DNA of 29,863 nucleotides, from positions 1 to 29,863 of the forward strand of contig CAZJRB010000095.1 of the NCBI GenBank assembly GCA_964547995.1, in the 5' to 3' direction. Position numbers and translations under genes: made by a program. Below, piece by piece: positions 1 through 6,879 of the stretch. Position 1 is the first letter of the stretch. The number at the start of each line of letters is the position of its first letter. This stretch comes from CAZJRB01 sp964547995 (GTDB taxonomy: Bacteria; Planctomycetota; Planctomycetia; Pirellulales; Thermoguttaceae). Below the pieces are notes generated by a model. That model was given only the letters and a program-made list of their open reading frames with translations, was not told where the DNA came from and did no database searches.

Positions 1-2
1 TC

Positions 3-182
3 GAAGCGGCCTGCAAGAGCGTCGTGAAAACACGCCTATGCCGCAGCGGAATGCGCTGGTCCCGCGCCGGCGGAGAACATATCCTCAGCCTGCGAACCTA
101 CGTGAAATCCGACCGATGGAACGCCATGTGGACCCAATACAAACGGATCGAATGGCAACGTTCCCCATGCAACACTACGTAG
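3..182 (+). CDS. transposase C-terminal fragment, ISKra4-like (cut by window edge)
   Basis: An open frame enters from the left edge and stops at TAG 180-182, giving the last 59 residues. The peptide contains AACKSVVKTRLCRSGMRWS followed by AGGEHILSLRTYVKSDRW. This resembles the conserved C-terminal end of ISKra4-family transposases, where an invariant acidic residue precedes AACK, and RSGMRWS and GG..IL.LR are family hallmarks. The frame has no start in the window, so the gene is partial here and its intactness cannot be judged. Its expected role is DNA cleavage and strand transfer of the element. The IS right end should lie between 183 and about 259, but no terminal inverted repeat can be recognised without the other end. 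The identification rests on remembered motifs only. Confidence 0.7.
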   Translation, partial: EAACKSVVKTRLCRSGMRWSRAGGEHILSLRTYVKSDRWNAMWTQYKRIEWQRSPCNTT

Positions 183-259
183 AAACGAGCCTGCACCTTT
201 TGATTCGATGTGTTCGCGGCTTCATGAGGACAATTCCGGAAGTTATTTCTTTACGAGCT

Positions 260-1849
260 CTAAAGCCGACCGAGACGCTTCAGATGGGCCTTCCACAGGT
301 CCTCCCGCACCCAAAGCATGACGAGTTCCTGGGGACGGACTTCGTAGAAGCCGGTCATCAGGTGCGTGGCGTCGAGTTTCCCGGTCAAAGCCGCATCGTA
401 TTGCGGCGAGGAGAGGACCACCGGTGCGTCCGCATTTGGTGGCAGCGTCGTCCATAGTTTGACGTCCTCGAAACGGCGCAAGTACCAGGGCAGCGGCCAG
501 TAGTAGCCGTCGCTCCAGACGACCTTGACCGGCGTGGCGTGGCCGTCGGGGCTCGCCTCGGCAAGCTGCTCCAGCATGCTGGCCAATTGCGTGATGCCGG
601 GCGACGTGTGGGCGTAGACGTACGGATTGCACGGGTCGGCGGGGAGAACGTAACTTGCCCGATGCGATTGCCGGGCGAGTTGCACACCGGCCGCCAGCAG
701 AAGAACACCCAGCACTATCTTCAGCGGTAACGTCGGAATCACACGGACCAGAGCGACGGCCCCGACGCCCGCCAAGAGAATCATCCCCAACAGGAACTCC
801 AACAGACACCAGGGGGTCTTGTACGGGATCGCGCTGTAGGCGGCGGTCAAGACTATGGTGTAAAAGCCGAGCCACCGGACGAACCGCACGCTCGCGTCAG
901 GCAGCAGCGTACTTTTGGGAATCAGCGCAACCACGAAGCCGGCTGCCGCCAGCACCAGAATGAGACCCTCCGAGCAGAATGGACCGTTACCGAGCCGCCA
1001 CCAGCCCGCGCGGTGCAGGTAGAAGCACCAGGGATGCACATGGTATGCGTCGCCGACTGCGCGGCGGAACCACGGGAAATACGTCAGCACGCCGTTAATC
1101 GGCCCCCGGGGATTCGTGAAGAACGACGACAGCAGGGCGACGGCCACAAGCCCTGCCGCGGCAAGGCCCAACGCCAGGTGCCAACGCGGCCGGGCCGGCA
1201 GGTTCGTCGGCGACTCCTCGCGCCACAGACGCCCCCAAACCCATGTGAATCCCATCGCGATGCCCGCGGCCACGTAGGCGAGCACGGCCGTCTCCTTGGT
1301 CGCCTGCATCAGTCCGATGCACGCGCCCGCGGCCAGGCACCAGGCGAGCTTGTCGCTTTGGGCGTAGCGCCAGCCGGCCGCGATGGCCGCCATTGTAAAG
1401 AAGACCAAAAGCGTTTCGTGAATGAAGTAACGGCTGTAGAAGACCATGGCGGGCGAAACGGCCGCCAACACGGCCGCACAAATGGCCGCCGGTTTCCCCA
1501 GGGCATCGCCCAGCAGCCAAACGAGGAGGATCACGCCGGCGCCGAACAGCACGGGCACGATTCGATACGTCCGTTCGGTTGTCTCGGCAAACGTGGTGGC
1601 ACCACCCAACCACGCCGAGGGCAAGGTGGCATAGGTCAACGTCGGGCCGTGGAACTCGTCGGGGTTGTACGTATAGCGGCCTTGCTGCCAAAGGTCCCGG
1701 AAGATCGCGGCCTGCACTGCTTCATCGGCGTGCATCGGCCGGTCGCAAAGCTGCGGCAGCCGGAACGCCAGTCCGCCCGCGCCGATGAGCAGAAATAGCA
1801 GAAAAAAGAGGAACTGTCGTTTCACAGGGCTGAAATCGCAAGGGGCCAT
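260..1849 (-). CDS. polytopic glycosyltransferase-like membrane protein (Agl23/TIGR03663 type)
   Basis: This is a 529-residue integral membrane protein. A first membrane helix lies at about residues 12-30. It is followed by MHADEAVQ (39-46), the acidic luminal-loop motif of PMT/GT39-like GT-C enzymes in the TIGR03663 family (annotated flippase activity-associated protein Agl23). About ten further hydrophobic helices run to about residue 400, then a soluble tail containing YYWPLPWYLRRF, also typical of that family. Family knowledge suggests a polyprenyl-phosphate-sugar-dependent glycosyl transferase or a partner in lipid-linked sugar export; the substrate is unknown. The start at 1849 has an AGGAT element about 8 bases upstream. 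The gene is divergent from the discoidin-like gene and its stop lies about 80 bases from the transposase end. Confidence is high for the family, low for the exact role. Confidence 0.8.
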   Translation of the reverse strand: MAPCDFSPVKRQFLFFLLFLLIGAGGLAFRLPQLCDRPMHADEAVQAAIFRDLWQQGRYTYNPDEFHGPTLTYATLPSAWLGGATTFAETTERTYRIVPVLFGAGVILLVWLLGDALGKPAAICAAVLAAVSPAMVFYSRYFIHETLLVFFTMAAIAAGWRYAQSDKLAWCLAAGACIGLMQATKETAVLAYVAAGIAMGFTWVWGRLWREESPTNLPARPRWHLALGLAAAGLVAVALLSSFFTNPRGPINGVLTYFPWFRRAVGDAYHVHPWCFYLHRAGWWRLGNGPFCSEGLILVLAAAGFVVALIPKSTLLPDASVRFVRWLGFYTIVLTAAYSAIPYKTPWCLLEFLLGMILLAGVGAVALVRVIPTLPLKIVLGVLLLAAGVQLARQSHRASYVLPADPCNPYVYAHTSPGITQLASMLEQLAEASPDGHATPVKVVWSDGYYWPLPWYLRRFEDVKLWTTLPPNADAPVVLSSPQYDAALTGKLDATHLMTGFYEVRPQELVMLWVREDLWKAHLKRLGRL

Positions 1850-1929
1850 CGTGCTATCACGCTATCCTAGCGGGCCGGTTTTCGCAAGTACGCTCCTGCA
1901 AAAATGGCAACACCGGCGTCGGGCAAAAG

Positions 1930-1950
1930 CCCCGGCACTGCATGCCGGGG
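1930..1950. repeat. 8-bp stem hairpin repeat in divergent intergenic region
   Basis: A perfect inverted repeat, CCCCGGCA / TGCCGGGG, with a 5-base loop. It lies between two divergent genes, so it is unlikely to be a transcription terminator for either. It looks like the small palindromic repeats scattered elsewhere in the window. Confidence 0.6.
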
Positions 1951-1964
1951 TTCCCCGCCTTGGA

Positions 1965-1993
1965 TTGACAAACCGGCACTCCGGCGGGATATT
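1965..1993 (+). promoter_or_regulatory. candidate sigma70-type promoter
   Basis: TTGACA (1965-1970), a 17-base spacer, then GATATT (1988-1993). The start codon of the discoidin-like gene is 40 bases downstream of the -10. The -35 is perfect and the -10 matches four of six positions. This is a sequence match only. Confidence 0.4.
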
Positions 1994-2032
1994 GGAGGAA
2001 ATAATCGGACGGTCAGAAAGAGGAGCAAAGCT

Positions 2033-2713
2033 ATGCTGCGCGTCACCCCGATTCTGCTCGGCATCGTCTGTATACCCTCCTGGTGCCTTGCCGGTGAATC
2101 AAAAGAAGCAAAAGTCGCCCTAAAGACGGAGACCCCGGAGGAAATGCTCATCGGCACCCCGCCCGATGTATTAGCCAAGCTCTTTCCCGGCCTGGAAAAA
2201 CCGCCCGAGGGCAAACGGCCGGATTTCATGGTTCCCAAGGGCACGGTCAACCTGGCGCTGAAGAAGAAAGTCACCTCCAGCGATCCCAGGCCGATCATCG
2301 GCGAACTGAAGTACGTTACCGACGGCAACAAGCAAGGGACCGACCAGAGCTACGTCGAGCTGAGCCCCATGACGCAATGGGTCCGGATCGACCTGGGCGT
2401 GCCGTCCCGCATCTACGCCATTTTCCTTTGGCACTTTTTCCGCGAAGCCCGGGGCTATCGCGACGTCATCATCCAGGTGGCCGACGACGCCGCGTTCACC
2501 AAGGGCGTGCAGACGATCTACAACAACGACCAGGACAATTCGTCCGGTAAGGGCATCGGAAAGGACCGGCCCTACATCGAGACCAACCTCGGCAAGCTGA
2601 TCGACGCCAAGGGCGTCAAGGGGCGCTACGTGCGATTGTACAGCAACGGCAACACCGCCAACGATCTCAACCACTACGTCGAAGTAGAGGTCTTTGGAAA
2701 ACCGGCTTCGTGA
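2033..2713 (+). CDS. exported discoidin/F5-8C-like carbohydrate-binding protein
   Basis: 226 residues from ATG 2033, chosen because AGAGGAGC lies 5-12 bases upstream and a signal peptide follows immediately (MLRVTPILLG..., cleavage near residue 20). An in-frame ATG at 1904 would put 43 non-hydrophobic residues before the signal sequence and is less likely. The mature part has the pattern of a galactose-binding-like jelly roll: NLALKKKVTSSD, a Y.TDG segment, then WVRIDLG, IYAIFLWH, GRYVRLYSNG and YVEVEVFG near the end. That order of strands is typical of discoidin (F5/8 type C) domains, which bind sugars at the cell surface. No catalytic domain is visible. The Gfo/Idh/MocA gene follows after 180 bases of hairpin repeats, so co-transcription is possible but uncertain. 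Confidence 0.65.
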   Translation: MLRVTPILLGIVCIPSWCLAGESKEAKVALKTETPEEMLIGTPPDVLAKLFPGLEKPPEGKRPDFMVPKGTVNLALKKKVTSSDPRPIIGELKYVTDGNKQGTDQSYVELSPMTQWVRIDLGVPSRIYAIFLWHFFREARGYRDVIIQVADDAAFTKGVQTIYNNDQDNSSGKGIGKDRPYIETNLGKLIDAKGVKGRYVRLYSNGNTANDLNHYVEVEVFGKPAS

Positions 2714-2730
2714 GCATGCAAGGTACGTCT

Positions 2731-2755
2731 CGTTCCCATGCTCTGCATGGGAACG
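2731..2755. repeat. 11-bp stem hairpin repeat, CGTTCCCATGC family
   Basis: CGTTCCCATGC (2731-2741), loop TCT, then the perfect complement GCATGGGAACG (2745-2755). It begins 17 bases after the stop of the discoidin-like gene and could stabilise or end that transcript, but it has no T-run. Confidence 0.8.
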
Positions 2756-2792
2756 TACTGCTGCAATGCTCTGAGCTTGTGAAAGGACCAGT

Positions 2793-2814
2793 GTGGCACG
2801 GCACTCCGTGCCAC
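2793..2814. repeat. 9-bp stem hairpin repeat
   Basis: GTGGCACGG (2793-2801), loop CACT, CCGTGCCAC (2806-2814), a perfect palindrome. It is the second of three unrelated hairpins placed back to back in this gap. Confidence 0.75.
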
Positions 2815-2824
2815 GCTCCGCGGT

Positions 2825-2848
2825 GCGCGACCGCTGGTCGCGGCTTTA
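2825..2848. repeat. hairpin repeat sharing sequence with the element before hisS
   Basis: GCGACC (2827-2832), loop GCT, GGTCGC (2836-2841), followed by GGCTTTA. The pattern GCGCGACCnnnGGTCGCGG followed by CTTTA recurs at 27319-27342, so this is a dispersed repeat family. Confidence 0.7.
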
Positions 2849-2893
2849 CAAGACGAACAACACATCGACGCCATAACGAAAGGAGCCTCTCGA

Positions 2894-4132
2894 ATGTCCC
2901 AGAAGAAAACGACAGACACCGACCTGTCCCGACGCCGCTTCGTGGCGGGCGCGGGGGCGGCGGCCGCAACCTTCGCAATTGTCCGGCCCCAGTCCGCCCG
3001 CGGCTTCGCCGAGAACGCCAAGGTCGATCTCGGCATCATCGGCTGCGGGGGCCGGGGTACATGGATCACCGGTCTGTTCTCGCAACACGGCGGATACAAC
3101 ATCGTGGCCGCCGCCGACTACTTCCAGGACCGCACCGACAACCTGGGCGGCAAGTTCGGGGTCAAGCCGGCGAACCGCTTCACGGGTCTGTCGGGCTATC
3201 ACCGGTTGCTGGAGCAGAATCTCGACGCCGTGGCGATCGAATCGCCCCCGTACTTCCACCCCGAGCAGGCGGCCGCCGCGGTCGCCGCCGGCAAGCACGT
3301 CTACGTCGCCAAGCCGATTGCGGTCGACGTGCCCGGCTGCAAGACAATCGAACAGAGCGGCAAGAAGGCGACCGCCGCCAAGCGCTGCTTCCTGGTCGAT
3401 TTCCAGACCCGGGCCGACCGGTTCTACATCGAGGCCCTGAAGCGGGTCCACGACGGGGCCATCGGCCGGTTTGCCTTCGGCGAGTCCTCCTATCACGCCG
3501 GCATCCCCTGGGGAGGGCAGATCAAGTTTGCAAAGGATGCCAAAAGCAACCCGGAGGCCCGACTGAGGGCGTGGGGCCTCGACCGAATCCTCTCCGGCGA
3601 CATCATCACCGAGCAGAACATCCACACCCTTGACGTGGCAAGCTGGATCATGAACCAGCCGCCGGTCAGTGCATACGGCACGGGCGGCCGGAAAGTCCGC
3701 GACTTCGGCAACTGCTGGGACACCTTCAGCGTGGTCTTCAAGTACGCCGACAACGTCGGCATCACCTTCAGCTCCCGGCAGTTCAACGGCCACGGCACCC
3801 AGCCGGAGGGGATCCGCAACCGCATGTTCGGCAACGAAGGCGTTCTGGAGACGAAGTACGGCGGCCAGGTGCTCATCCGCGGCAAGAACTTCTGGCGCGG
3901 CGGCAGCTCGCCGGGCATCTACAAGCAGGGCGCCGTCAACAATATCGCCGCTTTCCACGCCGACATTGCGGCCGGCAAGTGCTCCAACCCGACGGTCCCG
4001 GCCAGTGTGCGCAGCAATCTCGTCACCATCCTGGGCCGCACCGCCGCGTATCAAGGGGAAGTCGCCCAATGGGACAAGCTGCTGCAAAGCAACGAGAAGT
4101 TGGAAGCGGACCTGAAGGGCCTGAAGAGCTGA
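2894..4132 (+). CDS. Tat-exported Gfo/Idh/MocA family oxidoreductase
   Basis: 412 residues. A twin-arginine signal (LSRRRFVAGAG, about residues 11-21, then an Ala-rich hydrophobic stretch) targets the folded, cofactor-bound protein for export. The Rossmann motif is GIIGCGGRG (47-55). The usual EKP motif reads AKP here (A139, K140, P141): the catalytic lysine is kept but the preceding glutamate is lost. A later IHTLD supplies the conserved histidine and aspartate. The family oxidises or interconverts sugars and inositols with NAD(P), often carried tightly bound in exported members. The start is supported by AAAGGAG about 10 bases upstream. Upstream is an exported discoidin-like protein; downstream the B12 region begins after about 155 bases with no gene. 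Substrate unknown. Confidence 0.85.
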   Translation: MSQKKTTDTDLSRRRFVAGAGAAAATFAIVRPQSARGFAENAKVDLGIIGCGGRGTWITGLFSQHGGYNIVAAADYFQDRTDNLGGKFGVKPANRFTGLSGYHRLLEQNLDAVAIESPPYFHPEQAAAAVAAGKHVYVAKPIAVDVPGCKTIEQSGKKATAAKRCFLVDFQTRADRFYIEALKRVHDGAIGRFAFGESSYHAGIPWGGQIKFAKDAKSNPEARLRAWGLDRILSGDIITEQNIHTLDVASWIMNQPPVSAYGTGGRKVRDFGNCWDTFSVVFKYADNVGITFSSRQFNGHGTQPEGIRNRMFGNEGVLETKYGGQVLIRGKNFWRGGSSPGIYKQGAVNNIAAFHADIAAGKCSNPTVPASVRSNLVTILGRTAAYQGEVAQWDKLLQSNEKLEADLKGLKS

Positions 4133-4287
4133 CACAACCGCCGCTTCGTCAAACAGCGATTTCAACCCGCCCCCGTTCGCTCGCCTGGGTGCTCGGACAC
4201 GCTACAACTCCCTTAGGCGGCAAAGACGTAACCTGTGAGCCTAAAACGACTTCCTTCATTGCCTGTCTGCCTGAAGACCGATATCGG
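4133..4287. other. short gap, no gene seen
   Basis: I see no gene, clear terminator or repeat here. It ends at the promoter of the B12 regulon. Confidence 0.5.
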
Positions 4288-4315
4288 TTGACAAATCCGG
4301 CAAACCTGATACAAA
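4288..4315 (+). promoter_or_regulatory. candidate promoter of the B12-uptake operon
   Basis: A perfect TTGACA (4288-4293), a 16-base spacer, then TACAAA (4310-4315). Transcription would start near 4321-4323, right at the 5' side of the cobalamin riboswitch. Position supports the call more than the modest -10. Confidence 0.5.
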
Positions 4316-4316
4316 C

Positions 4317-4486
4317 CCGGTATTCCCGTCCCACAACGATGGGAAAGGCAGATTGGGAAGCTGGTGCAAGTCCAGCGCGGCCCCGCCACTGTAACCGGGG
4401 ACGAAAGCCGCAACGGATGGTCACTGTCCTAGAGACGGGATGGGAAGGCCGCGGCGAGTAGGGCGATCCGGAAGCCAGGAAACCAT
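4317..4486 (+). ncRNA. cobalamin (B12) riboswitch
   Basis: The conserved core of the cobalamin aptamer (Rfam RF00174 type) is present in order: a GGGAA block (4355-4359), GGTGCAAGTCC, then CCCCGCCACTGTAACCGGGG (the B12-box core, 4381-4400), and GAAGCCAGGAAACC (4471-4484 or so), which closes the aptamer. The spacing between the blocks fits the class. It sits just after a TTGACA promoter and before an intrinsic terminator and B12 transporter genes, so binding of cobalamin should end transcription early. The exact outer helix ends are uncertain by several bases. Confidence 0.93.
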
Positions 4487-4505
4487 AACACGCTTGCCGT
4501 AGCGT

Positions 4506-4546
4506 GCCTTCGAGGGAAGGCTCGAGCTTTAGGTCAAACGCTTGAC
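4506..4546 (+). promoter_or_regulatory. two hairpins between aptamer and terminator (possible antiterminator region)
   Basis: GCCTTC (4506-4511) pairs with GAAGGC (4516-4521), and GTCAA (4533-4537) pairs with TTGAC (4542-4546). They lie between the aptamer and the terminator stem, where an alternative fold could form. Which structure is mutually exclusive with the terminator cannot be settled by eye. Confidence 0.35.
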
Positions 4547-4555
4547 GTGATCCTG

Positions 4556-4589
4556 GCCCGATCCTCTCGGAGGACGGGCTCGTTTTTTT
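4556..4589 (+). terminator. intrinsic terminator of the riboswitch expression platform
   Basis: GCCCG-A-TCCTC (4556-4566), loop TCG, GAGGA-CGGGC (4570-4579) forms a 10-pair stem with one bulged A. TCG and a run of seven T follow (4583-4589). It is about 70 bases after the aptamer and precedes the first transporter gene, so it fits transcriptional OFF control by B12. Confidence 0.88.
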
Positions 4590-4611
4590 GGGGATCCGTC
4601 CATGACCAAGC

Positions 4612-4642
4612 ATTCTAAGGCGGCCTGAGGCCGCAACCAAAG
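4612..4642. repeat. GC palindrome plus AACCAAAG repeat, copy 1
   Basis: ATTCTA, then GCGGCC (4620-4625), TGA, GGCCGC (4629-4634), then AACCAAAG. Nearly the same unit is found at 29805-29836 near the right edge. Confidence 0.7.
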
Positions 4643-4643
4643 A

Positions 4644-4811
4644 GATTGCAAATTGAAAATTGAAAATTGCAAACTGCAAATTGGTCCGAGCTTGCGTCTG
4701 GCCAGTGGTTTTGCCGCATTTGGCTGCGGATCGACCCCACTGGAAGCCGATTTCCAGCCAGGATTTCGCCAATCTTCAATTTACAATTTACAGTTTTCAA
4801 TTTGCAATATC
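4644..4811. repeat. nested inverted repeat with AT-rich arms
   Basis: The left arm 4644-4684 is built of repeated AAATTG/AAAATTG units. The right arm 4769-4811 is its imperfect reverse complement. Inside lie CCAGTGG (4702-4708) / CCACTGG (4737-4743) and, within that, CCGCA (4714-4718) / TGCGG (4725-4729). The unit fills much of the leader between the riboswitch terminator and the first gene. It may be an inserted miniature element. Confidence 0.65.
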
Positions 4812-4936
4812 CCCGCGAGAAAATATGCGCGCACGGCACGCAGAAGTTACGACGTAAGACTCTATACCTCTTCGCCGAGCGGCACAGGCCCCCGGGCTCT
4901 TCCGGCGGATCCAACACCTTCAAGCGAGGTAACCCC

Positions 4937-5833
4937 ATGAAACGTGTGATGTACATGACCGGTGTTTCGCTCGGGACCGTTCTGATCATCGTTCTATTGC
5001 TGAACGTTCGAGGGACGCCTCGTGAGAATACCGCCGGAGACGGACTGCGCGTCGTCTCGCTGGCGCCGAGCGTGACGGAGATGCTTTTCACCCTGGAGGT
5101 CGAGGATTGTATCGTCGGCGTGACCGACCGTTGCGACTACCCGCCGGAGGCAAGAAACATCGATCGCGTCGGCGGGTTCGGCAAGCCCAACATGGAGAAG
5201 CTGTTGGCACTGTCTCCCGACCTGGTGATTGCAACAGGTCTGCAACGCAGTGACGCTGCCGCGGCCCTGCAGCGCTCGGGAATTCGGATGCTCTGGGTCA
5301 AAACCGATAATTTCCTGGAGATCTTCGAGGCACTCCGAGAAATCGGCCGGGAAGTGGGTAAGCCCCGGCAGGCCGAGCAGGTCGTGGCCGACATGCAGGC
5401 GGAGCTTGAAGCCGTCGCCGAACAGCACCGAACGATTCCGCCCAGCCGGCGCCCGCGGGTCTTCGTCGAACTCTGGCACGATCCGATGACCACCGTAGGC
5501 CGGAGGTCCCACATTGACGATATCATCGCGCGGGCGGGGGGCGTCAACGTCGCTCACGAACTCGATTCGGCTTACCCCACGATAAATCCGGAAAAGGTGC
5601 TCGAGTGGAACCCGGACGTAATCCTCCTCGGCCACACGGACCGGAGAAAATCGAGAATGCCGTTGGCCGAACGGATCGGCTGGAACGACATTGCAGCAGT
5701 CCGCTCCGGAAAGATTATCGAGGACATTCCCTCCGGGGTCCTCTTGCGCCCGGGGCCCCGGCTGATTGAGGGAGTGAAGATGCTCGCCCAACGGTTGTAC
5801 GGCACAGAAACGAAGGAAACCGTCCCAAAGTAA
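4937..5833 (+). CDS. btuF: cobalamin ABC transporter substrate-binding protein (BtuF-like)
   Basis: 298 residues from ATG 4937. The frame is open much further upstream through repeat DNA, but only this start gives a membrane-targeting N-terminus (MKRVMYMTGVSLGTVLIIVLLL). No lipobox cysteine is evident, so the protein is probably tethered by an uncleaved helix or cleaved by signal peptidase I. The body matches the PF01497 periplasmic binding fold: RVVSLAPSVTEMLFTL, IVGVTDRCDYPPEA, VGGFGKPNMEKLLALSPDLV, then the second lobe with NPDVILLGH. The family captures B12 or ferric siderophores; the upstream cobalamin riboswitch points to B12 or cobinamide. Its stop is followed by a 57-base cruciform repeat and then the permease gene. 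Confidence 0.87.
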   Translation: MKRVMYMTGVSLGTVLIIVLLLNVRGTPRENTAGDGLRVVSLAPSVTEMLFTLEVEDCIVGVTDRCDYPPEARNIDRVGGFGKPNMEKLLALSPDLVIATGLQRSDAAAALQRSGIRMLWVKTDNFLEIFEALREIGREVGKPRQAEQVVADMQAELEAVAEQHRTIPPSRRPRVFVELWHDPMTTVGRRSHIDDIIARAGGVNVAHELDSAYPTINPEKVLEWNPDVILLGHTDRRKSRMPLAERIGWNDIAAVRSGKIIEDIPSGVLLRPGPRLIEGVKMLAQRLYGTETKETVPK

Positions 5834-5890
5834 CCGTAGCTGCGTTCGCCAGAACGCGGGGTTCCCGCACTCTGGCGAGTGCAGCTACGG
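5834..5890. repeat. 57-bp cruciform repeat with complementary hairpin loops
   Basis: The outer stem is CCGTAGCT (5834-5841) / AGCTACGG (5883-5890). Inside are hairpin GCGTTC-GCCA-GAACGC (5842-5857), a small GGG-GTT-CCC (5858-5866), and hairpin GCACTC-TGGC-GAGTGC (5867-5882). The two loops, GCCA and TGGC, are complementary. It begins directly after the btuF stop and ends 18 bases before the btuC start. Confidence 0.85.
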
Positions 5891-5908
5891 CGGAAGGACA
5901 CGCGAGTC

Positions 5909-6877
5909 ATGTCTGGCAAAAGCAACTGGGGCATCTGTGGCGGGCTGCTGATGGGCCTTCTGGCTGCGTGCGCCGTTTCCGTGTTTGTCGGAACGGCGCG
6001 GGTTCCTGTTGCCGAGATGTTCCAATCAGGCATCATTCATTTGCGCGTGGCGCGGATTCTGTTGGCCATCGTCGCAGGTGCGGGCCTATCCGTGTCCGGC
6101 GTGGTTTTCCAGGCCTTGTTGCGAAATCCCCTGGCGGAGCCCTACGTTCTTGGTGTTTCGTCGGGTGCAGGGTTGGGGGCCGTAGCGGCTATCCTGTTGA
6201 ATCTGAACTCGCTGGGCGCCTGGACGCTTCCCGCAATGGCCTTCATCGGTGCACTGGGGACGATCCTGCTTGTCTGCGCGCTGGCCCGCGAAGTCGGCGG
6301 CGTGACACCCGTCCACACACTCCTGCTCTCGGGCGTCATGGTCAGCGCCGTCTTCGGCAGCATTCTGATGTTTCTGGTGTCGCTTTCTTCCTCGGAGGAT
6401 GCACACAACGTGTTGTGGTGGCTGTTGGGGAACCTGCAAATCTTCGATTGGGGGCTGCTTCGCGTGGCGGCAATTGTGGTGGGGTTCGGCGTTTTGACTA
6501 CCGTCGCGCTTGCCCGGGATCTGAACCTGATGACCCTGGGAGAAGAACAAGCGGCGCATCTCGGATTGGACGTCGAGCGGACGAAGAGGCGGTTTCTTCT
6601 GCTGGCATCGCTAATGACCGGAGCCGCGGTGGCGGCATGCGGCCTGATTGGTTTTGTGGGTTTGATCGTTCCTCACTCCGTGCGGATGACCATCGGCCCG
6701 AATCACCGGTTTCTGGTTCCCGCTGCCGCGTTGGCCGGTGCAACGTTTCTCGTCCTGGCCGACAGTCTTGCCCGAACGGCTCCCGTGGAAATACCGATCG
6801 GCGTGGTGACTGCATTTCTCGGCGGACCGTTTTTCTTCTATCTCTTGCGCCGCAAGAAACACTCGGGTTGGGGTTAG
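5909..6877 (+). CDS. btuC: cobalamin ABC transporter permease (BtuC/FecCD family)
   Basis: 322 residues, the usual size for PF01032 permeases. ATG 5909 is chosen for the GGAAGGA about 10 bases upstream; an in-frame ATG at 5879 lies inside the cruciform repeat. About ten membrane helices are seen. Family motifs include RILLAIVAGAGLSVSGVVFQ, LLRNPLAEPYVLGVSSGAGL near residues 60-80, and the cytoplasmic coupling-region pattern GLIGFVGLIVPHSVRM. It forms the membrane channel that works with BtuF and the ATPase to bring B12 through the inner membrane. The ATPase start follows its stop by two bases, so the two are translationally linked. Confidence 0.92.
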   Translation: MSGKSNWGICGGLLMGLLAACAVSVFVGTARVPVAEMFQSGIIHLRVARILLAIVAGAGLSVSGVVFQALLRNPLAEPYVLGVSSGAGLGAVAAILLNLNSLGAWTLPAMAFIGALGTILLVCALAREVGGVTPVHTLLLSGVMVSAVFGSILMFLVSLSSSEDAHNVLWWLLGNLQIFDWGLLRVAAIVVGFGVLTTVALARDLNLMTLGEEQAAHLGLDVERTKRRFLLLASLMTGAAVAACGLIGFVGLIVPHSVRMTIGPNHRFLVPAAALAGATFLVLADSLARTAPVEIPIGVVTAFLGGPFFFYLLRRKKHSGWG

Positions 6878-6879
6878 AC

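Noticed and set aside
2846..4165. 439-codon minus-strand frame opposite the Gfo/Idh/MocA gene
   Set aside because: Antisense shadow; the plus strand has a Tat signal, Rossmann motif and ribosome site.
5968..6879. N-terminal extension of the btuD frame
   Set aside because: It runs through btuC in another frame and is Arg-rich; the ABC protein starts at ATG 6880 two bases after the btuC stop.
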